This document shows positions 52,037 to 61,904 of a stretch of DNA of 64,000 nt, piece by piece (positions within the stretch are counted from its first letter, which is position 1; each line of letters begins with the position of its first letter). Below the pieces are notes generated by a model that was not told the origin of the DNA, made no database searches, and saw only the letters and a list, made by a program, of their open reading frames with translations. The DNA is taken from assembly GCA_015064685.1 (NCBI GenBank), contig SVRT01000001.1:44568-108567 (forward strand). The letters are read 5' to 3'. The DNA comes from Oscillospiraceae bacterium. GTDB lineage: Bacteria > Bacillota > Clostridia > Oscillospirales > CAG-272. Made by a program: the position numbers and the translations under genes.

Positions 52037-54328
52037 ATGGTAGGCGGAACACCAAGCTCGGATATGCGCAAGCGCGCAGGCTGGATCTGCATTGCACTTA
52101 CAGTGATGTTTATTCTTCTTTCTCTTCGTATTTTTATTTATCAGGTATTTCAGTTTAAAGAGTTTGACCAAAAGGTGCTGGACCAGATAACCCAGGAAAC
52201 GACCGTCAGCGCGAACAGAGGAAATATATACGACGCAAACGGTGTCGTAATAGCTACCAATATAACGACCTACCGTCTTTTCCTCGATCCCGCGGCGATA
52301 TCAAGACAGAGCAATGATGATGGGGTAAATTATGCCGACATGATCGCCCGTGGAGTTGCGGCGATCGAGTCTCTGGGACTTACGTACGAGGATGTTATGA
52401 AGCAGGCGGGATATACCAAGTACCGCGACAGAACGTTGGCGCGTCATTTGAGCGAGGAGCAGGCGGACGAGGTCAGAAAGCTGATCGAAGAAAAGGAGCT
52501 TGACGATAAGGCTCTTCTTTTCCTCCAGGCGACAAGCAAGAGATATTATCCCTACGACACTCTCGCGTGTCACGTTCTCGGTTTCACAGGAAGTGACGGA
52601 TCGGGACTTTACGGTCTTGAGTACACCTACAACGATCTACTTAAGGGTACCGACGGAAAATATATCGGCGCACGTGACTCGTACGGCAACGAGATGGTCT
52701 ACGACTATGAAAGCTATATTCCGGCAATAGACGGCTACAATATAACAACGACGATAGATATCTACGTTCAGGCAGAGCTTGAAGAGCAGCTCAAGGAATC
52801 CTATATAGAGTCGGGAGCAAAGAACAGAGCCTGCGGAATAGTGATGGACGTTGATACGGGCGCGATACTTGCAATGGCTGTGTATCCTCCGTACGACCTC
52901 AATAATCCCTCCGAGCTCAACGAGCAGAGTATGGAAATGCTTAAGGAGAGCGGGCTTGAGGAGGGAAGCGAGGAATACGACGCGCTTCGACAGGAGCTTA
53001 TGCTCAAAATGTGGAATAATAAAGCGATAACCGAGCTTTATATGCCGGGATCGACCTTCAAGGTCATTACCGCGGCTATGTCGTATGAAGAGGGCATAGT
53101 AAATGCAGACGAGAAATTCTCCTGCCCCGGATACCATTATGTAAACGGACAGAAGATAAAGTGCCACTATCACGCAGGTCACGGAATGTTGACCTTTGCG
53201 CGCGGACTTCAGCAGTCCTGCAACCCTGTTCTTATGCAGATGGGACTCAGACTCGGAGTTGATAACTACTATAAGTACTTCTCCGAGCTTGGATATTTTG
53301 AAAAGACGGGAATCGACGCATCTGGTGAGGAATACACCAAGGAGGGAGTCACCTTCTGGGATAGCGAGACCTTCAGAAGCGCGGATATATACCTTGCAAC
53401 AGCATCCTTCGGACAGAACTTCAAGATCTCTCCGATAGCGCACCTTGTTGCAATCAATACCGTAGCGAATGACGGCAAGCTTGTAACTCCTCATTTTATC
53501 AAGGAGATAACCGATAAGGACGGTAAGGTGATCTACTCACACGAGACCGAGGTCAAGCGCCAGGTCTTCAGCAAGGAGACCTGCGACATGGTCTCAAACA
53601 TTCTTGAGGAGGGTGTTTCCACCGACGGCGGATCAAAGGGAGCGTATATCCCGGGATACAGAATCGCGGCTAAAACGGGTACGTCCGAGAAGAAGGACGT
53701 ATTTGATACCGATTATATCCCATACGTCTGCTCCGCGGTAGCATTTGCGCCTGCTGAGGCGCCCGAGGTATCGGTGCTGTTTATGGTAGACGAGCCTACG
53801 GACGGAGTGCTGTATGCGAGCGTTATAGCCGCTCCATACGTCGGATCTCTTATGGAAGAGGTGCTACCTTACGTCGGAGTTGAGGCGATCTACTCTGAGG
53901 AGGAGGTCAAAAATCAGGCAATAAGCGCGCCTATGCTGGTAGCGGCAAGGACCGAGACTGCAACAAACCTTGCCCAAATGCTTGGCTTTGAGGTCGAGAT
54001 AGTCGGTGACGGAGAATACGTTAAGGCACAGTCACCGAAATCGGGATCTCTCGTCGAGCCGGGAAGCGCGAAAATAATACTTTATACCACCGACGAGGCG
54101 GTAGAAAACAAAAAAACTGTAAAGGTCCCCGATCTTACGGGAATGACGGCGGTCGCGGCAAACGGAACGCTTGCAAACCTCGGACTTAATATAAAGATCT
54201 CGGGAACAAATAATTATCTCTCGGGCAAGGGTGCGGTAGTAGTTGAGCAAAGCCCCGCCGCAGGAGAGACGGTTGAGGTCGGAGAGGTCATAAACGTGAT
54301 CTTCAGATACCTCGACGATACGGAATAA
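52037..54328 (+). CDS. Class B penicillin-binding protein with PASTA domains (FtsI/SpoVD type)
   Basis: 763 residues. One N-terminal membrane helix (about 13-35), a dimerisation domain (SANRGNIYDANGVVIAT), then the transpeptidase with S339-T-F-K, S394-C-N and K546-T-G. Two C-terminal PASTA domains (about 625-760; VKVPDLTGMTAVAANGTLANLGL). It cross-links peptidoglycan at the septum (FtsI/PbpB) or in the spore cortex (SpoVD); both have PASTA domains in Firmicutes. The single copy here suggests the division enzyme. GGAAGG upstream. Confidence 0.93.
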   Translation: MVGGTPSSDMRKRAGWICIALTVMFILLSLRIFIYQVFQFKEFDQKVLDQITQETTVSANRGNIYDANGVVIATNITTYRLFLDPAAISRQSNDDGVNYADMIARGVAAIESLGLTYEDVMKQAGYTKYRDRTLARHLSEEQADEVRKLIEEKELDDKALLFLQATSKRYYPYDTLACHVLGFTGSDGSGLYGLEYTYNDLLKGTDGKYIGARDSYGNEMVYDYESYIPAIDGYNITTTIDIYVQAELEEQLKESYIESGAKNRACGIVMDVDTGAILAMAVYPPYDLNNPSELNEQSMEMLKESGLEEGSEEYDALRQELMLKMWNNKAITELYMPGSTFKVITAAMSYEEGIVNADEKFSCPGYHYVNGQKIKCHYHAGHGMLTFARGLQQSCNPVLMQMGLRLGVDNYYKYFSELGYFEKTGIDASGEEYTKEGVTFWDSETFRSADIYLATASFGQNFKISPIAHLVAINTVANDGKLVTPHFIKEITDKDGKVIYSHETEVKRQVFSKETCDMVSNILEEGVSTDGGSKGAYIPGYRIAAKTGTSEKKDVFDTDYIPYVCSAVAFAPAEAPEVSVLFMVDEPTDGVLYASVIAAPYVGSLMEEVLPYVGVEAIYSEEEVKNQAISAPMLVAARTETATNLAQMLGFEVEIVGDGEYVKAQSPKSGSLVEPGSAKIILYTTDEAVENKKTVKVPDLTGMTAVAANGTLANLGLNIKISGTNNYLSGKGAVVVEQSPAAGETVEVGEVINVIFRYLDDTE

Positions 54329-54390
54329 TAAAAAACGGAAGCATAAAAAAACGGACGGAAAAAGCAAATAATATTTTTCGGAGGTTTCAG

Positions 54391-55953
54391 ATGCTTCTGT
54401 CAAGACTTTTGGCAAATTCGAAAATTGAATATATGATCGTGGACGAGAGCGGCAGGCTTTGTCGCGGAGTTCACACGGGAATAGAGATAGAGGAGATATT
54501 CTGCGACTCAAGACAAGTCGTAAAAAACGGACTCTACGTTGCAATCGACGGCTTGCATACCGACTCGCACATATATATTTCTGATGCGGTGTCGCACGGA
54601 GCAAAAGCGGCGATAGTTTCGCGCTCTGCACTGATCGAGGGGAGAGTAAGGCTTGAGGATAAAAGGGTCCTGCTCGTCTGCGTAGACGATTGCAGAGAAG
54701 CCTTCGCAAGGATATACGCCGCGTGGTACTCAAATCCGCAGGACGGTATGACCTTTATCGGCGTTACGGGAACGAACGGTAAAACGACCGTGTGCAGAAT
54801 GATCTTTGAGATCCTCTCACGCGCCGGACACCGTTGCGGACTTGTAGGGACTGCGGGAAATATGATCTCAGCATCAGATCTCAACTCCGCCTTTGCATAT
54901 GAGGAGCTTGATATTAAAGCTATGTCACTTGCGAATATGACGACCCCCGACCCACCCGAGCTTTACCGCATTTTAGAGAGAATGAGGGAGCGAGGGGTAA
55001 GATACGTAATAATGGAGGTCACCTCGCATGCGCTCGCGCTCAAAAAGGTCGCTCCGATATCATTCGAGATAGGAGTCTTTACAAATCTCAGCGAGGATCA
55101 TCTCGATTTTCATTCCTCAATGGAGGAATACTACGAAGCTAAAAAGCAGCTCTTTTCAAGATGTAATTTGTGTGTCGTAAATATTGACGACAGATACGGA
55201 CGAAGGCTCTCCGAGGAGCTTGAGGTGAGGAGATATACCTGCTCAAGCGAGGGCAGAGCCGCGGACTATAACGCGTGCGATATCCGCTCACACGGCGAAG
55301 CGGGAATGGAATACAGACTTGCGTCGGGAAGAATGAGACTTCGCGTACGTACGGGAATACCGGGAGCAATAACCGTTATGAATACGATGCAGGCGGCGGC
55401 AGTTTGCAATCTGCTTGAGATACCTGCAAGAAGCATAAAGGATTCGATAGCATCGATCGAGGGAGTAAAGGGAAGACTTGAAAAGCTCAGACTGCCCGTC
55501 AAGGTCGGCTTCAGCGTATACGTTGATTATGCGCATACCCCGGATGCGCTTGAAAATCTTCTTCGAACCGCAAAAATGTTCTCAAAAAGAGGACAGCGGA
55601 TCGTGCTAGTTTTCGGTTGCGGCGGTGACAGAGAAAGGCAGAAAAGAGCTATGATGGGGCATATAGCCGCATCTATGGCAGACTTCTTCGTAGTCACGAG
55701 CGACAACCCAAGAGGTGAAAGACCGTCATCGATAATCGACGATATCGTGTCGGGCATTGGTGACGAGGGACATTATACCGTTATTGAGGATCGCGAGAGT
55801 GCGATAGAGTATGTCATCAGAAATGCACGTAGCGGCGACGTTATATTGCTTGCGGGCAAGGGCCACGAGGAGTATCAGATAAAGGGAAACACAAGGCTCG
55901 GCTTTTCCGAGCGAGAGATAGTAGATAAATACGTAAAAAGATATTTTGGATGA
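54391..55953 (+). CDS. murE: UDP-MurNAc-tripeptide ligase MurE, meso-DAP type
   Basis: 520 residues. N-terminal UDP-binding domain (FCDSRQVVKNGLYVAIDG), ATP loop GVTGTNGKTT, and a MurE TTPDPPELYRIL segment. DNPRGERP (DNPR) is the known marker for meso-diaminopimelate instead of lysine. Adds the third amino acid to UDP-MurNAc-L-Ala-D-Glu. GGAGG upstream. Confidence 0.96.
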   Translation: MLLSRLLANSKIEYMIVDESGRLCRGVHTGIEIEEIFCDSRQVVKNGLYVAIDGLHTDSHIYISDAVSHGAKAAIVSRSALIEGRVRLEDKRVLLVCVDDCREAFARIYAAWYSNPQDGMTFIGVTGTNGKTTVCRMIFEILSRAGHRCGLVGTAGNMISASDLNSAFAYEELDIKAMSLANMTTPDPPELYRILERMRERGVRYVIMEVTSHALALKKVAPISFEIGVFTNLSEDHLDFHSSMEEYYEAKKQLFSRCNLCVVNIDDRYGRRLSEELEVRRYTCSSEGRAADYNACDIRSHGEAGMEYRLASGRMRLRVRTGIPGAITVMNTMQAAAVCNLLEIPARSIKDSIASIEGVKGRLEKLRLPVKVGFSVYVDYAHTPDALENLLRTAKMFSKRGQRIVLVFGCGGDRERQKRAMMGHIAASMADFFVVTSDNPRGERPSSIIDDIVSGIGDEGHYTVIEDRESAIEYVIRNARSGDVILLAGKGHEEYQIKGNTRLGFSEREIVDKYVKRYFG

Positions 55954-55983
55954 GAGTTAGCTCATTGAGGTGAGAAAAGAAGA

Positions 55984-57405
55984 ATGAAAATAAAGCTTGG
56001 TTTAGGTCAGCTCGACATGGAAAGCGTAGCGCGTTACTGCGCGGGGGAGCTTTACGACTATACGGGGGATAAGGGATGTAAGGTGTCTTACGTCTGTACG
56101 GATAGCCGTGAGGCTGATGCGGACACGCTTTTTGTCGCAACACGCGGAGAGAGAGTTGACGGACACGACTATATAGTAGGTGCCCTCGACAGAGGGTGCA
56201 GATGCGTGCTTTGTGAGTACGTGCCGACAAATATCGCAGGCAGAGAGGTCGCCTTTGTCACGGTGGAGAATTCGATCGAAGCATTCGCACTTATCGCGAG
56301 AGGGTACAGAGAGAATAAAAGACTTCGCACGGTGGCACTTACAGGAAGCGTTGGAAAGACCACGACAAAGGAGCTTACCGCAAGTATCCTGCAGAGGGAG
56401 ACTAACCTCTATGCCACGTCCGGAAACTTCAATAGCGTGATCGGAATGCCGATGTCGCTGATGGAAGCCCCCGCTGACCGCGATACCGCAGTATTTGAGA
56501 TGGGAATGAGCGGCTTTGGTGAAATAAGAAGTATGACACGCGCCGCCGCACCTGATATCGCGATGGTAGTCAATATCGGGTCGTCGCACCTTGAATACCT
56601 CAAAACACGTGAGAATATCGCGCGCGCAAAGCTCGAGATCGCGGAAGGACTCAGAGAAGGCGGTCATCTTTTGCTCAACGGTGACGAGCCCCTTCTTCGC
56701 AAGAGCTTCAAGGGAAAAAAATTCACGGTAACGTACGTAGGTATAGAAAATAAAAGCGCTTGCGACGTCTATGCAGAAAACGTAAAGGTCAGCGAGAGCG
56801 GAACCGAATTTGACCTTGTATTTAAGGGTAAGACGTACGAAAAACTCAAGATAAAGCTTATCGGTAAACAGTTTGTCTATAATGCTGCATTTGCCGCAGC
56901 GTCCGCGCTTCTGCTCGGATGCTCCGAGGAAACTGTAAGAGAAGGACTCTATTCATATACTCCCGACGGAATCAGACAAAATATATACGAAAAGAACGGT
57001 GTTACCGTCATAGCGGATTGCTACAATGCCGCTCCCGAGTCGATGAGGGGAGCGATAGATACACTCAGATCATTGAGTGTGGATGGCAAGCGCATTGCCG
57101 TGCTTGGAGATATGCGCGAGCTTGGGGCAGACTCTGATAAAATGCACAGAGAAATGGGTGAATACGTTGCCCGTCAGGGTGTTGACGTATTGCTTACAAT
57201 AGGTGAGTCGGGCGCGCTTATAGCAGAGGGCGCAATACTCGGGGGTATGCCTGCAAAAAATGTTTTTGCAGAGAAGAGCGTAGACAATATCGACAGTCTT
57301 TGCTCGGAGCTTGATGGAAGAATGAAGAGCGGGGATGCTCTGCTATTCAAGGCAAGCCGCGGCGTAGAGCTTGAACGCGCGATAAAAAAGCTTTTTGATA
57401 ACTGA
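55984..57405 (+). CDS. murF: UDP-MurNAc-tripeptide:D-Ala-D-Ala ligase MurF
   Basis: 473 residues. CTDSREADADTLFVATRGERVDGHDY at the N-terminus, the ATP loop ALTGSVGKTTTKE, FNSVIGMPMSLMEA, and the C-terminal domain with VIADCYNAAPESM. Adds D-Ala-D-Ala to complete the pentapeptide. It follows murE by 30 bases with GAGGTGAG as ribosome site. Confidence 0.96.
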   Translation: MKIKLGLGQLDMESVARYCAGELYDYTGDKGCKVSYVCTDSREADADTLFVATRGERVDGHDYIVGALDRGCRCVLCEYVPTNIAGREVAFVTVENSIEAFALIARGYRENKRLRTVALTGSVGKTTTKELTASILQRETNLYATSGNFNSVIGMPMSLMEAPADRDTAVFEMGMSGFGEIRSMTRAAAPDIAMVVNIGSSHLEYLKTRENIARAKLEIAEGLREGGHLLLNGDEPLLRKSFKGKKFTVTYVGIENKSACDVYAENVKVSESGTEFDLVFKGKTYEKLKIKLIGKQFVYNAAFAAASALLLGCSEETVREGLYSYTPDGIRQNIYEKNGVTVIADCYNAAPESMRGAIDTLRSLSVDGKRIAVLGDMRELGADSDKMHREMGEYVARQGVDVLLTIGESGALIAEGAILGGMPAKNVFAEKSVDNIDSLCSELDGRMKSGDALLFKASRGVELERAIKKLFDN

Positions 57406-57452
57406 TAATTTTATTAAATAACAACAGACGGATAATTGAAGGGAATAAAAAT

Positions 57453-58526
57453 ATGCTTTACGAGATACTCGAAGGAATGAAATACAGCCATAAGATCGGC
57501 GTCGAGGCTTTGATCATTGCAGTCCTTGTCTTTGCACTCACAGTGCTTGCGGGGAAAATTATGATCCCGGTGCTTCGCGCAAAAAAGCTCAATCAGCCGA
57601 TAAACAGCTACGTCGCAGAACACGCGTCAAAGTCGGGAACACCGACTATGGGGGGAATATGCTTTATAATAGCTTCGCTTGTCGTTATGCTTGTGTGGGT
57701 GCTTCTCGAGAGCGGCGGCTATATTGGCAAGTTCGGTAAGGCAGGCGCGCTCGTGCCTCTTGCTTTGACTCTTTGCCTTGGTGTCGGAAACGCGATGATA
57801 GGCTTTATAGACGACTATAAAAAGCTCGTCAAAAAGGAAAACGAGGGACTAAGCGAGGTACAGAAGCTTATTCTTCAGATAATCGTTGCCGCAGCATACC
57901 TCTTTATGATGGGTTTGACCGACAATCTTCCCACCTCATTCCACATCCCCTTTTCGAATATCCATCTTCAGCTTGGCTTTTTCGCATATCCGATATACCT
58001 CTTGGTGATCGTTGGATTTGTCAACAGCACGAATATCACGGACGGACTTGACGGACTTGCATCCTCGGTAGGAATTGCCGTAGCGGCAGGAATCGTATGT
58101 ATGAGTATATTAAGTGTCCGTTGGTTTTTGGTAACTGCTCCCGTGTCAGACAGATATACGGCAGTTGTCGGCGCGTCGCTTCTCGGCGCACTTCTCGGAT
58201 TTTTGGTCTTCAATCACTATCCCGCAAAGGTGTTTATGGGAGACACGGGTTCTCTCTACATCGGCGGCATCGTTATGGGATGCGCGATCTCATCGGGAGA
58301 ATTTTTAGCCGTTATCATTATGTCTCTCGTATTTGTGCTTGACATGCTTTCAAGCCTTTTGCAGAGACTCTACTTCAAGGCAACACACGGCAAGCGTCTT
58401 TTCAAGAAAGCACCCGTGCATCATCATTTCCAGCTTTTAAACTGGACTGAGATTAAAATCGTCACGGTATTCTTTATCGTCAGCGTCATCTTTACCGCAC
58501 TCGGTGTGATCGGCGCAATTATCTAA
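57453..58526 (+). CDS. mraY: Phospho-MurNAc-pentapeptide transferase MraY
   Basis: 357 residues with ten membrane helices. Conserved cytoplasmic motifs: SGTPTMGGI, GFIDDYKK (Asp pair), NSTNITDGLDGLA, MGDTGSLYIGG and the HHHF cluster (VHHHFQLLNW). Makes lipid I from UDP-MurNAc-pentapeptide and undecaprenyl phosphate. In the usual order murD would come next, but ftsW does. Confidence 0.96.
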   Translation: MLYEILEGMKYSHKIGVEALIIAVLVFALTVLAGKIMIPVLRAKKLNQPINSYVAEHASKSGTPTMGGICFIIASLVVMLVWVLLESGGYIGKFGKAGALVPLALTLCLGVGNAMIGFIDDYKKLVKKENEGLSEVQKLILQIIVAAAYLFMMGLTDNLPTSFHIPFSNIHLQLGFFAYPIYLLVIVGFVNSTNITDGLDGLASSVGIAVAAGIVCMSILSVRWFLVTAPVSDRYTAVVGASLLGALLGFLVFNHYPAKVFMGDTGSLYIGGIVMGCAISSGEFLAVIIMSLVFVLDMLSSLLQRLYFKATHGKRLFKKAPVHHHFQLLNWTEIKIVTVFFIVSVIFTALGVIGAII

Positions 58527-58559
58527 AAAGCATTCGGAGAAAACAGAGAGGAGGCACTT

Positions 58560-59819
58560 ATGAGCAAGCAAAAAAAGCGCGGATTTATCACGCGAAGCGT
58601 TGAAAAACTGAATAATGCTTATGAGAGAAGCCTCGAGAAAAACGATCCAATCTACCTCGAGCCGCTACATAAGAGTGAGCAGAGCGAGGAGAAGGTCCTA
58701 ACAAAGGGCAGCATCGATGTCTATTTTCTCATTATAGTAATAGCAATATCACTTTTCGGAGTAGTAATGTCGTATAGCGCAAGCTTTTATACCGCGGAGC
58801 TTGAAACGGGAGATAGCCTTTACTACGTCATAAGACACATAGGGTTCCTTTTTCTTGCCGCAATGATAACCGTTCCGTTTGTTATCCTTGCGCGTCCGTG
58901 GTTCTGGAGAATGTTCGGAATGCTCGCGTATGCTGCATCGATCCTCTTGCTTTTGGCGGTTCTTGTGATAGGAACAGCAGGAAACGGCGCGCAGAGATGG
59001 ATCGAGATAGGACCTATCACCATCCAACCCTCCGAGATCGCAAAGATGTCAGTCGTAATGTTCCTGGCGCTGATCATGTCAAGGTATGAAAAGAAGATCG
59101 AGCTTTCCCAGCGCTTCGGCGGTCACTTCCGCTACGGAGTTCTTTATCCCGTGCTTGTGATCGGTGCGGTGTGCGGACTTGTCATGCTTGAAAAGCACCT
59201 TTCGGGACTTATCATTATCGGTCTTTTGGGACTTACCGTTATGTTCCTCGGCGGAACAGACAAAAAGTGGATGCTCGGCATCTGCGTCGTAGGAATTGCG
59301 GCAGTTATGGTCGTGCTTCTGTTTTCAGACTACGCGCAGGAGAGAGTTATGACCTGGCTCTTTATCGAAAAGGCTGACCCGCAGGGCTCAGCCTGGCAGA
59401 CCTGGCAGGGACTTTATGCGATAGGCTCGGGCGGATTTTTTGGTGTTGGACTTGGAAACTCAAGGCAGAAGTACGGCTTTGTTTCCGAGCCGCAGAACGA
59501 CTTTATCTTTACGATCATATGTGAGGAGCTCGGATTTGTCGGCGCGCTCGCAGTAATAATACTTTTCGCGCTCCTTCTCTGGAGAGGCTATAAAATTGCA
59601 TCAAAGGCGCCCGATAAATTCACATCGCTCGTTGCGTACGGGCTTACGACAAAGATCGCGCTCCAAACGGTTCTCAATATCGCGGTTGTAACCAATTCGA
59701 TGCCGAATACGGGAATCGCGCTTCCGTTCTTCTCGTCGGGAGGAACGGCGCTCATGCTTCAGATATTCGAGATGGGAATAATTCTCTCGATCTCAAGATA
59801 CTCATACGTTAAGAAATAA
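58560..59819 (+). CDS. ftsW: Septal peptidoglycan polymerase FtsW (SEDS family)
   Basis: 419 residues, about ten membrane helices, with an extended charged cytoplasmic N-terminus (about 55 residues). SEDS motifs: GAQRWIEIGPITIQPSEIAKM, QGLYAIGSGGFFGVGLGNSRQKYG, PQNDFIFTIICEELGF and the FFSSGGTALM end. Polymerises lipid II with the class B PBP at the septum. GAGGAGG upstream. Confidence 0.94.
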   Translation: MSKQKKRGFITRSVEKLNNAYERSLEKNDPIYLEPLHKSEQSEEKVLTKGSIDVYFLIIVIAISLFGVVMSYSASFYTAELETGDSLYYVIRHIGFLFLAAMITVPFVILARPWFWRMFGMLAYAASILLLLAVLVIGTAGNGAQRWIEIGPITIQPSEIAKMSVVMFLALIMSRYEKKIELSQRFGGHFRYGVLYPVLVIGAVCGLVMLEKHLSGLIIIGLLGLTVMFLGGTDKKWMLGICVVGIAAVMVVLLFSDYAQERVMTWLFIEKADPQGSAWQTWQGLYAIGSGGFFGVGLGNSRQKYGFVSEPQNDFIFTIICEELGFVGALAVIILFALLLWRGYKIASKAPDKFTSLVAYGLTTKIALQTVLNIAVVTNSMPNTGIALPFFSSGGTALMLQIFEMGIILSISRYSYVKK

Positions 59820-59833
59820 AAGAGGACAACACA

Positions 59834-60940
59834 ATGAAGGTATTAATGACAGGCGGCGGCACTGCAGGACACGTAAATCCCGCGATCGCTATAGCCGAGA
59901 CAATAAAAAGACACCACCCTGACGCTGAAATCGAGTTTGTTAGCTCCCGACTCCCGAATGATAAGGCAGTAGACCTCGTTGCACGTGCAGGATACAAGCT
60001 TAATAAGGTAGATATCTGCGGAAGCTATAAAATATACGACCCAAGAAACCTCAAAACCCTCTACTATATGATGAAGTCGGCAAAGCAGGCGAAAAAGCTT
60101 GTCGAGGAATTCGAGCCCGACGTGATAATCGGAACAGGCGGATTTGCGTGTTACCCTGTGCTTAACGCAGGCGCGCAGATGGGCATACCCACGCTCGTCC
60201 ACGAGTCTAATGCGATACCCGGAAAGGCTGTAAGAAAGCTTGCTCCTTACGTCGATTGCGTAATGACGAATTTCCAATCTACCACCGAAGCGATAAAGGG
60301 CGCAAAAAGACTTATGAGAGTCGGAAATCCCACGCTCTTTGAGGGCGACATAGAGACGGGCATGACCTTAACAAAAACAAGCGAATATAAGCAAAGAGTC
60401 ATTCTTTTCGGCGGCTCGGGCGGCTCCGAGACTATGAACGACGGTGTAGTTTCTGCCCTTAGCGCACTTGCGGACAAATATCCCGATACAGAATTCTATC
60501 ATGCATCGGGCAAGCGCGACTTTGAAAGAATGAAATCTGAATATAAGAGCAACGGCCTTGACAAAAAGACAAACGTCGTTCTTACAGACTATATATACGA
60601 CATGAAGGACAGAATGAAGGCTGCCGACGTTGTCGTCTGCCGCGCAGGAGCGATGACGATATCCGAGCTTGCCTTGCTTGGAAAGGCGGCAATATTCGTT
60701 CCTTCGCCTTACGTCGTAGCAAATCACCAGTATAAAAACGCGAAGGCAATATACGATAAAGGAGCGTGTGAGCTTGTTGAGGAAAAGAATTTCTCAAGCG
60801 GCGCGCTTGTAAAGGCAATGGACGAATTACTCTGTAACGAGGAAAAGATCCAAGAATACAGCGAGAAGATCAAGGACTTCGCAGACAAGGACGCGAACGA
60901 AAAGATCTATCTTGAGATAAAGAATCTGTTGAATCTCTGA
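59834..60940 (+). CDS. murG: Lipid II synthase MurG
   Basis: 368 residues of the GT28 family: GGGTAGHVNPAIAIAE at the N-terminus, FGGSGGSETMND in the middle, and the donor-binding VVCRAGAMTISELALLGKAAIFVPSPYVVANHQYKNA. Transfers GlcNAc to lipid I on the inner membrane face. 14 bases after ftsW. Confidence 0.96.
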   Translation: MKVLMTGGGTAGHVNPAIAIAETIKRHHPDAEIEFVSSRLPNDKAVDLVARAGYKLNKVDICGSYKIYDPRNLKTLYYMMKSAKQAKKLVEEFEPDVIIGTGGFACYPVLNAGAQMGIPTLVHESNAIPGKAVRKLAPYVDCVMTNFQSTTEAIKGAKRLMRVGNPTLFEGDIETGMTLTKTSEYKQRVILFGGSGGSETMNDGVVSALSALADKYPDTEFYHASGKRDFERMKSEYKSNGLDKKTNVVLTDYIYDMKDRMKAADVVVCRAGAMTISELALLGKAAIFVPSPYVVANHQYKNAKAIYDKGACELVEEKNFSSGALVKAMDELLCNEEKIQEYSEKIKDFADKDANEKIYLEIKNLLNL

Positions 60941-60971
60941 TTTGAAAAATAAAAGGAAAGGAAGTGAAGCT

Positions 60972-61865
60972 ATGGCACAGATGCGCCCCGAGGACAAGGC
61001 GAGACAGACGCTTGAGGGCATAAGAGCAAAAATGTTTTTGCGCTTTGGCGAGCGCGGAAGCCGTATCATAGTGAGGATATGTATCGCGGCAATGATACTC
61101 GCAGTGATAGCCGTAGCGGCAATTCTTTTCATCAGAATAAAGACCATCGAGGTCACGGGCGACGTCACGATGTTCAACGAAAGTGAGATCATCGAGGCGG
61201 CGGGCATTGACGTAGGAGACGGACTGTATTGGAAAAGCACGGGAAGGATCAAGAGAAATATCCAAAAGAATATGCCTATCGCGCAGAACGTCAAGGTCAG
61301 AAAGAATATCTTTGGCAAGGTCACCATCAATGTCGAGCTGATCAGCGTTGATTACTATATGAAGCTCGGTGAGAAATACTACGCGCTTGACGCCGACCTT
61401 CTTGTGCTTGATGAAAACACTAACCCAAGTAAGTATTCCGCGTTCGGCGCGGTGCTAGTTAAGCTTCCCGAGGTAAGACAGCCCGTCGTCGGGGAGAAGC
61501 TTGTCTTTTATGACACAGTCGAGGAGACAGATACCGAGGGCGAGACTGTTTATGAGATCAAGGAAGAGTCATTCTACGAATATACGACAAAATTCTTGAA
61601 AAATCTAAAGGAAAGCGGCTTCCATTCAGACGCAAACGGCGTTATCTTGACCCAAAAGTTCGATATAACGCTCATATATGCCGAAAAATTCAGTATATGC
61701 TTTGGAAACGTTAACGATCTTGATGAAAAATTCCGAGTCTTGTACGAGATATTGGCAGAGGGCTCTATGCAGTATGCTGAAAAATGCTCAATAGACCTCA
61801 CCAATCCCTCGCGCGCGACCGCGAGAGCAGACCTGACACTTGATTTCAGTGAATTTATTGATTAA
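60972..61865 (+). CDS. ftsQ: Cell division protein FtsQ/DivIB
   Basis: 297 residues from the ATG at 60972 (GGAAG upstream; the frame extends to a TTG at 60942 inside the ribosome site). A short basic cytoplasmic part, one membrane helix (about 39-62, IAAMILAVIAVAAILFI), a POTRA domain (IKTIEVTGDVTMFNESEIIEAAGI) and a beta domain. Part of the FtsQLB-type divisome complex. The cluster ends here; ftsA and ftsZ are not adjacent. Confidence 0.9.
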   Translation: MAQMRPEDKARQTLEGIRAKMFLRFGERGSRIIVRICIAAMILAVIAVAAILFIRIKTIEVTGDVTMFNESEIIEAAGIDVGDGLYWKSTGRIKRNIQKNMPIAQNVKVRKNIFGKVTINVELISVDYYMKLGEKYYALDADLLVLDENTNPSKYSAFGAVLVKLPEVRQPVVGEKLVFYDTVEETDTEGETVYEIKEESFYEYTTKFLKNLKESGFHSDANGVILTQKFDITLIYAEKFSICFGNVNDLDEKFRVLYEILAEGSMQYAEKCSIDLTNPSRATARADLTLDFSEFID

Positions 61866-61871
61866 TAGCAA

Positions 61872-61903
61872 TATATCCCCCCGTTTATTTTCGGGGGGAT
61901 AAT
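61872..61903. terminator. Bidirectional terminator between ftsQ and sigG
   Basis: TATCCCCCCG (61874-61883) and CGGGGGGATA (61892-61901) between convergent genes; T-rich tail on the plus side. Confidence 0.82.
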
Positions 61904-61904
61904 T

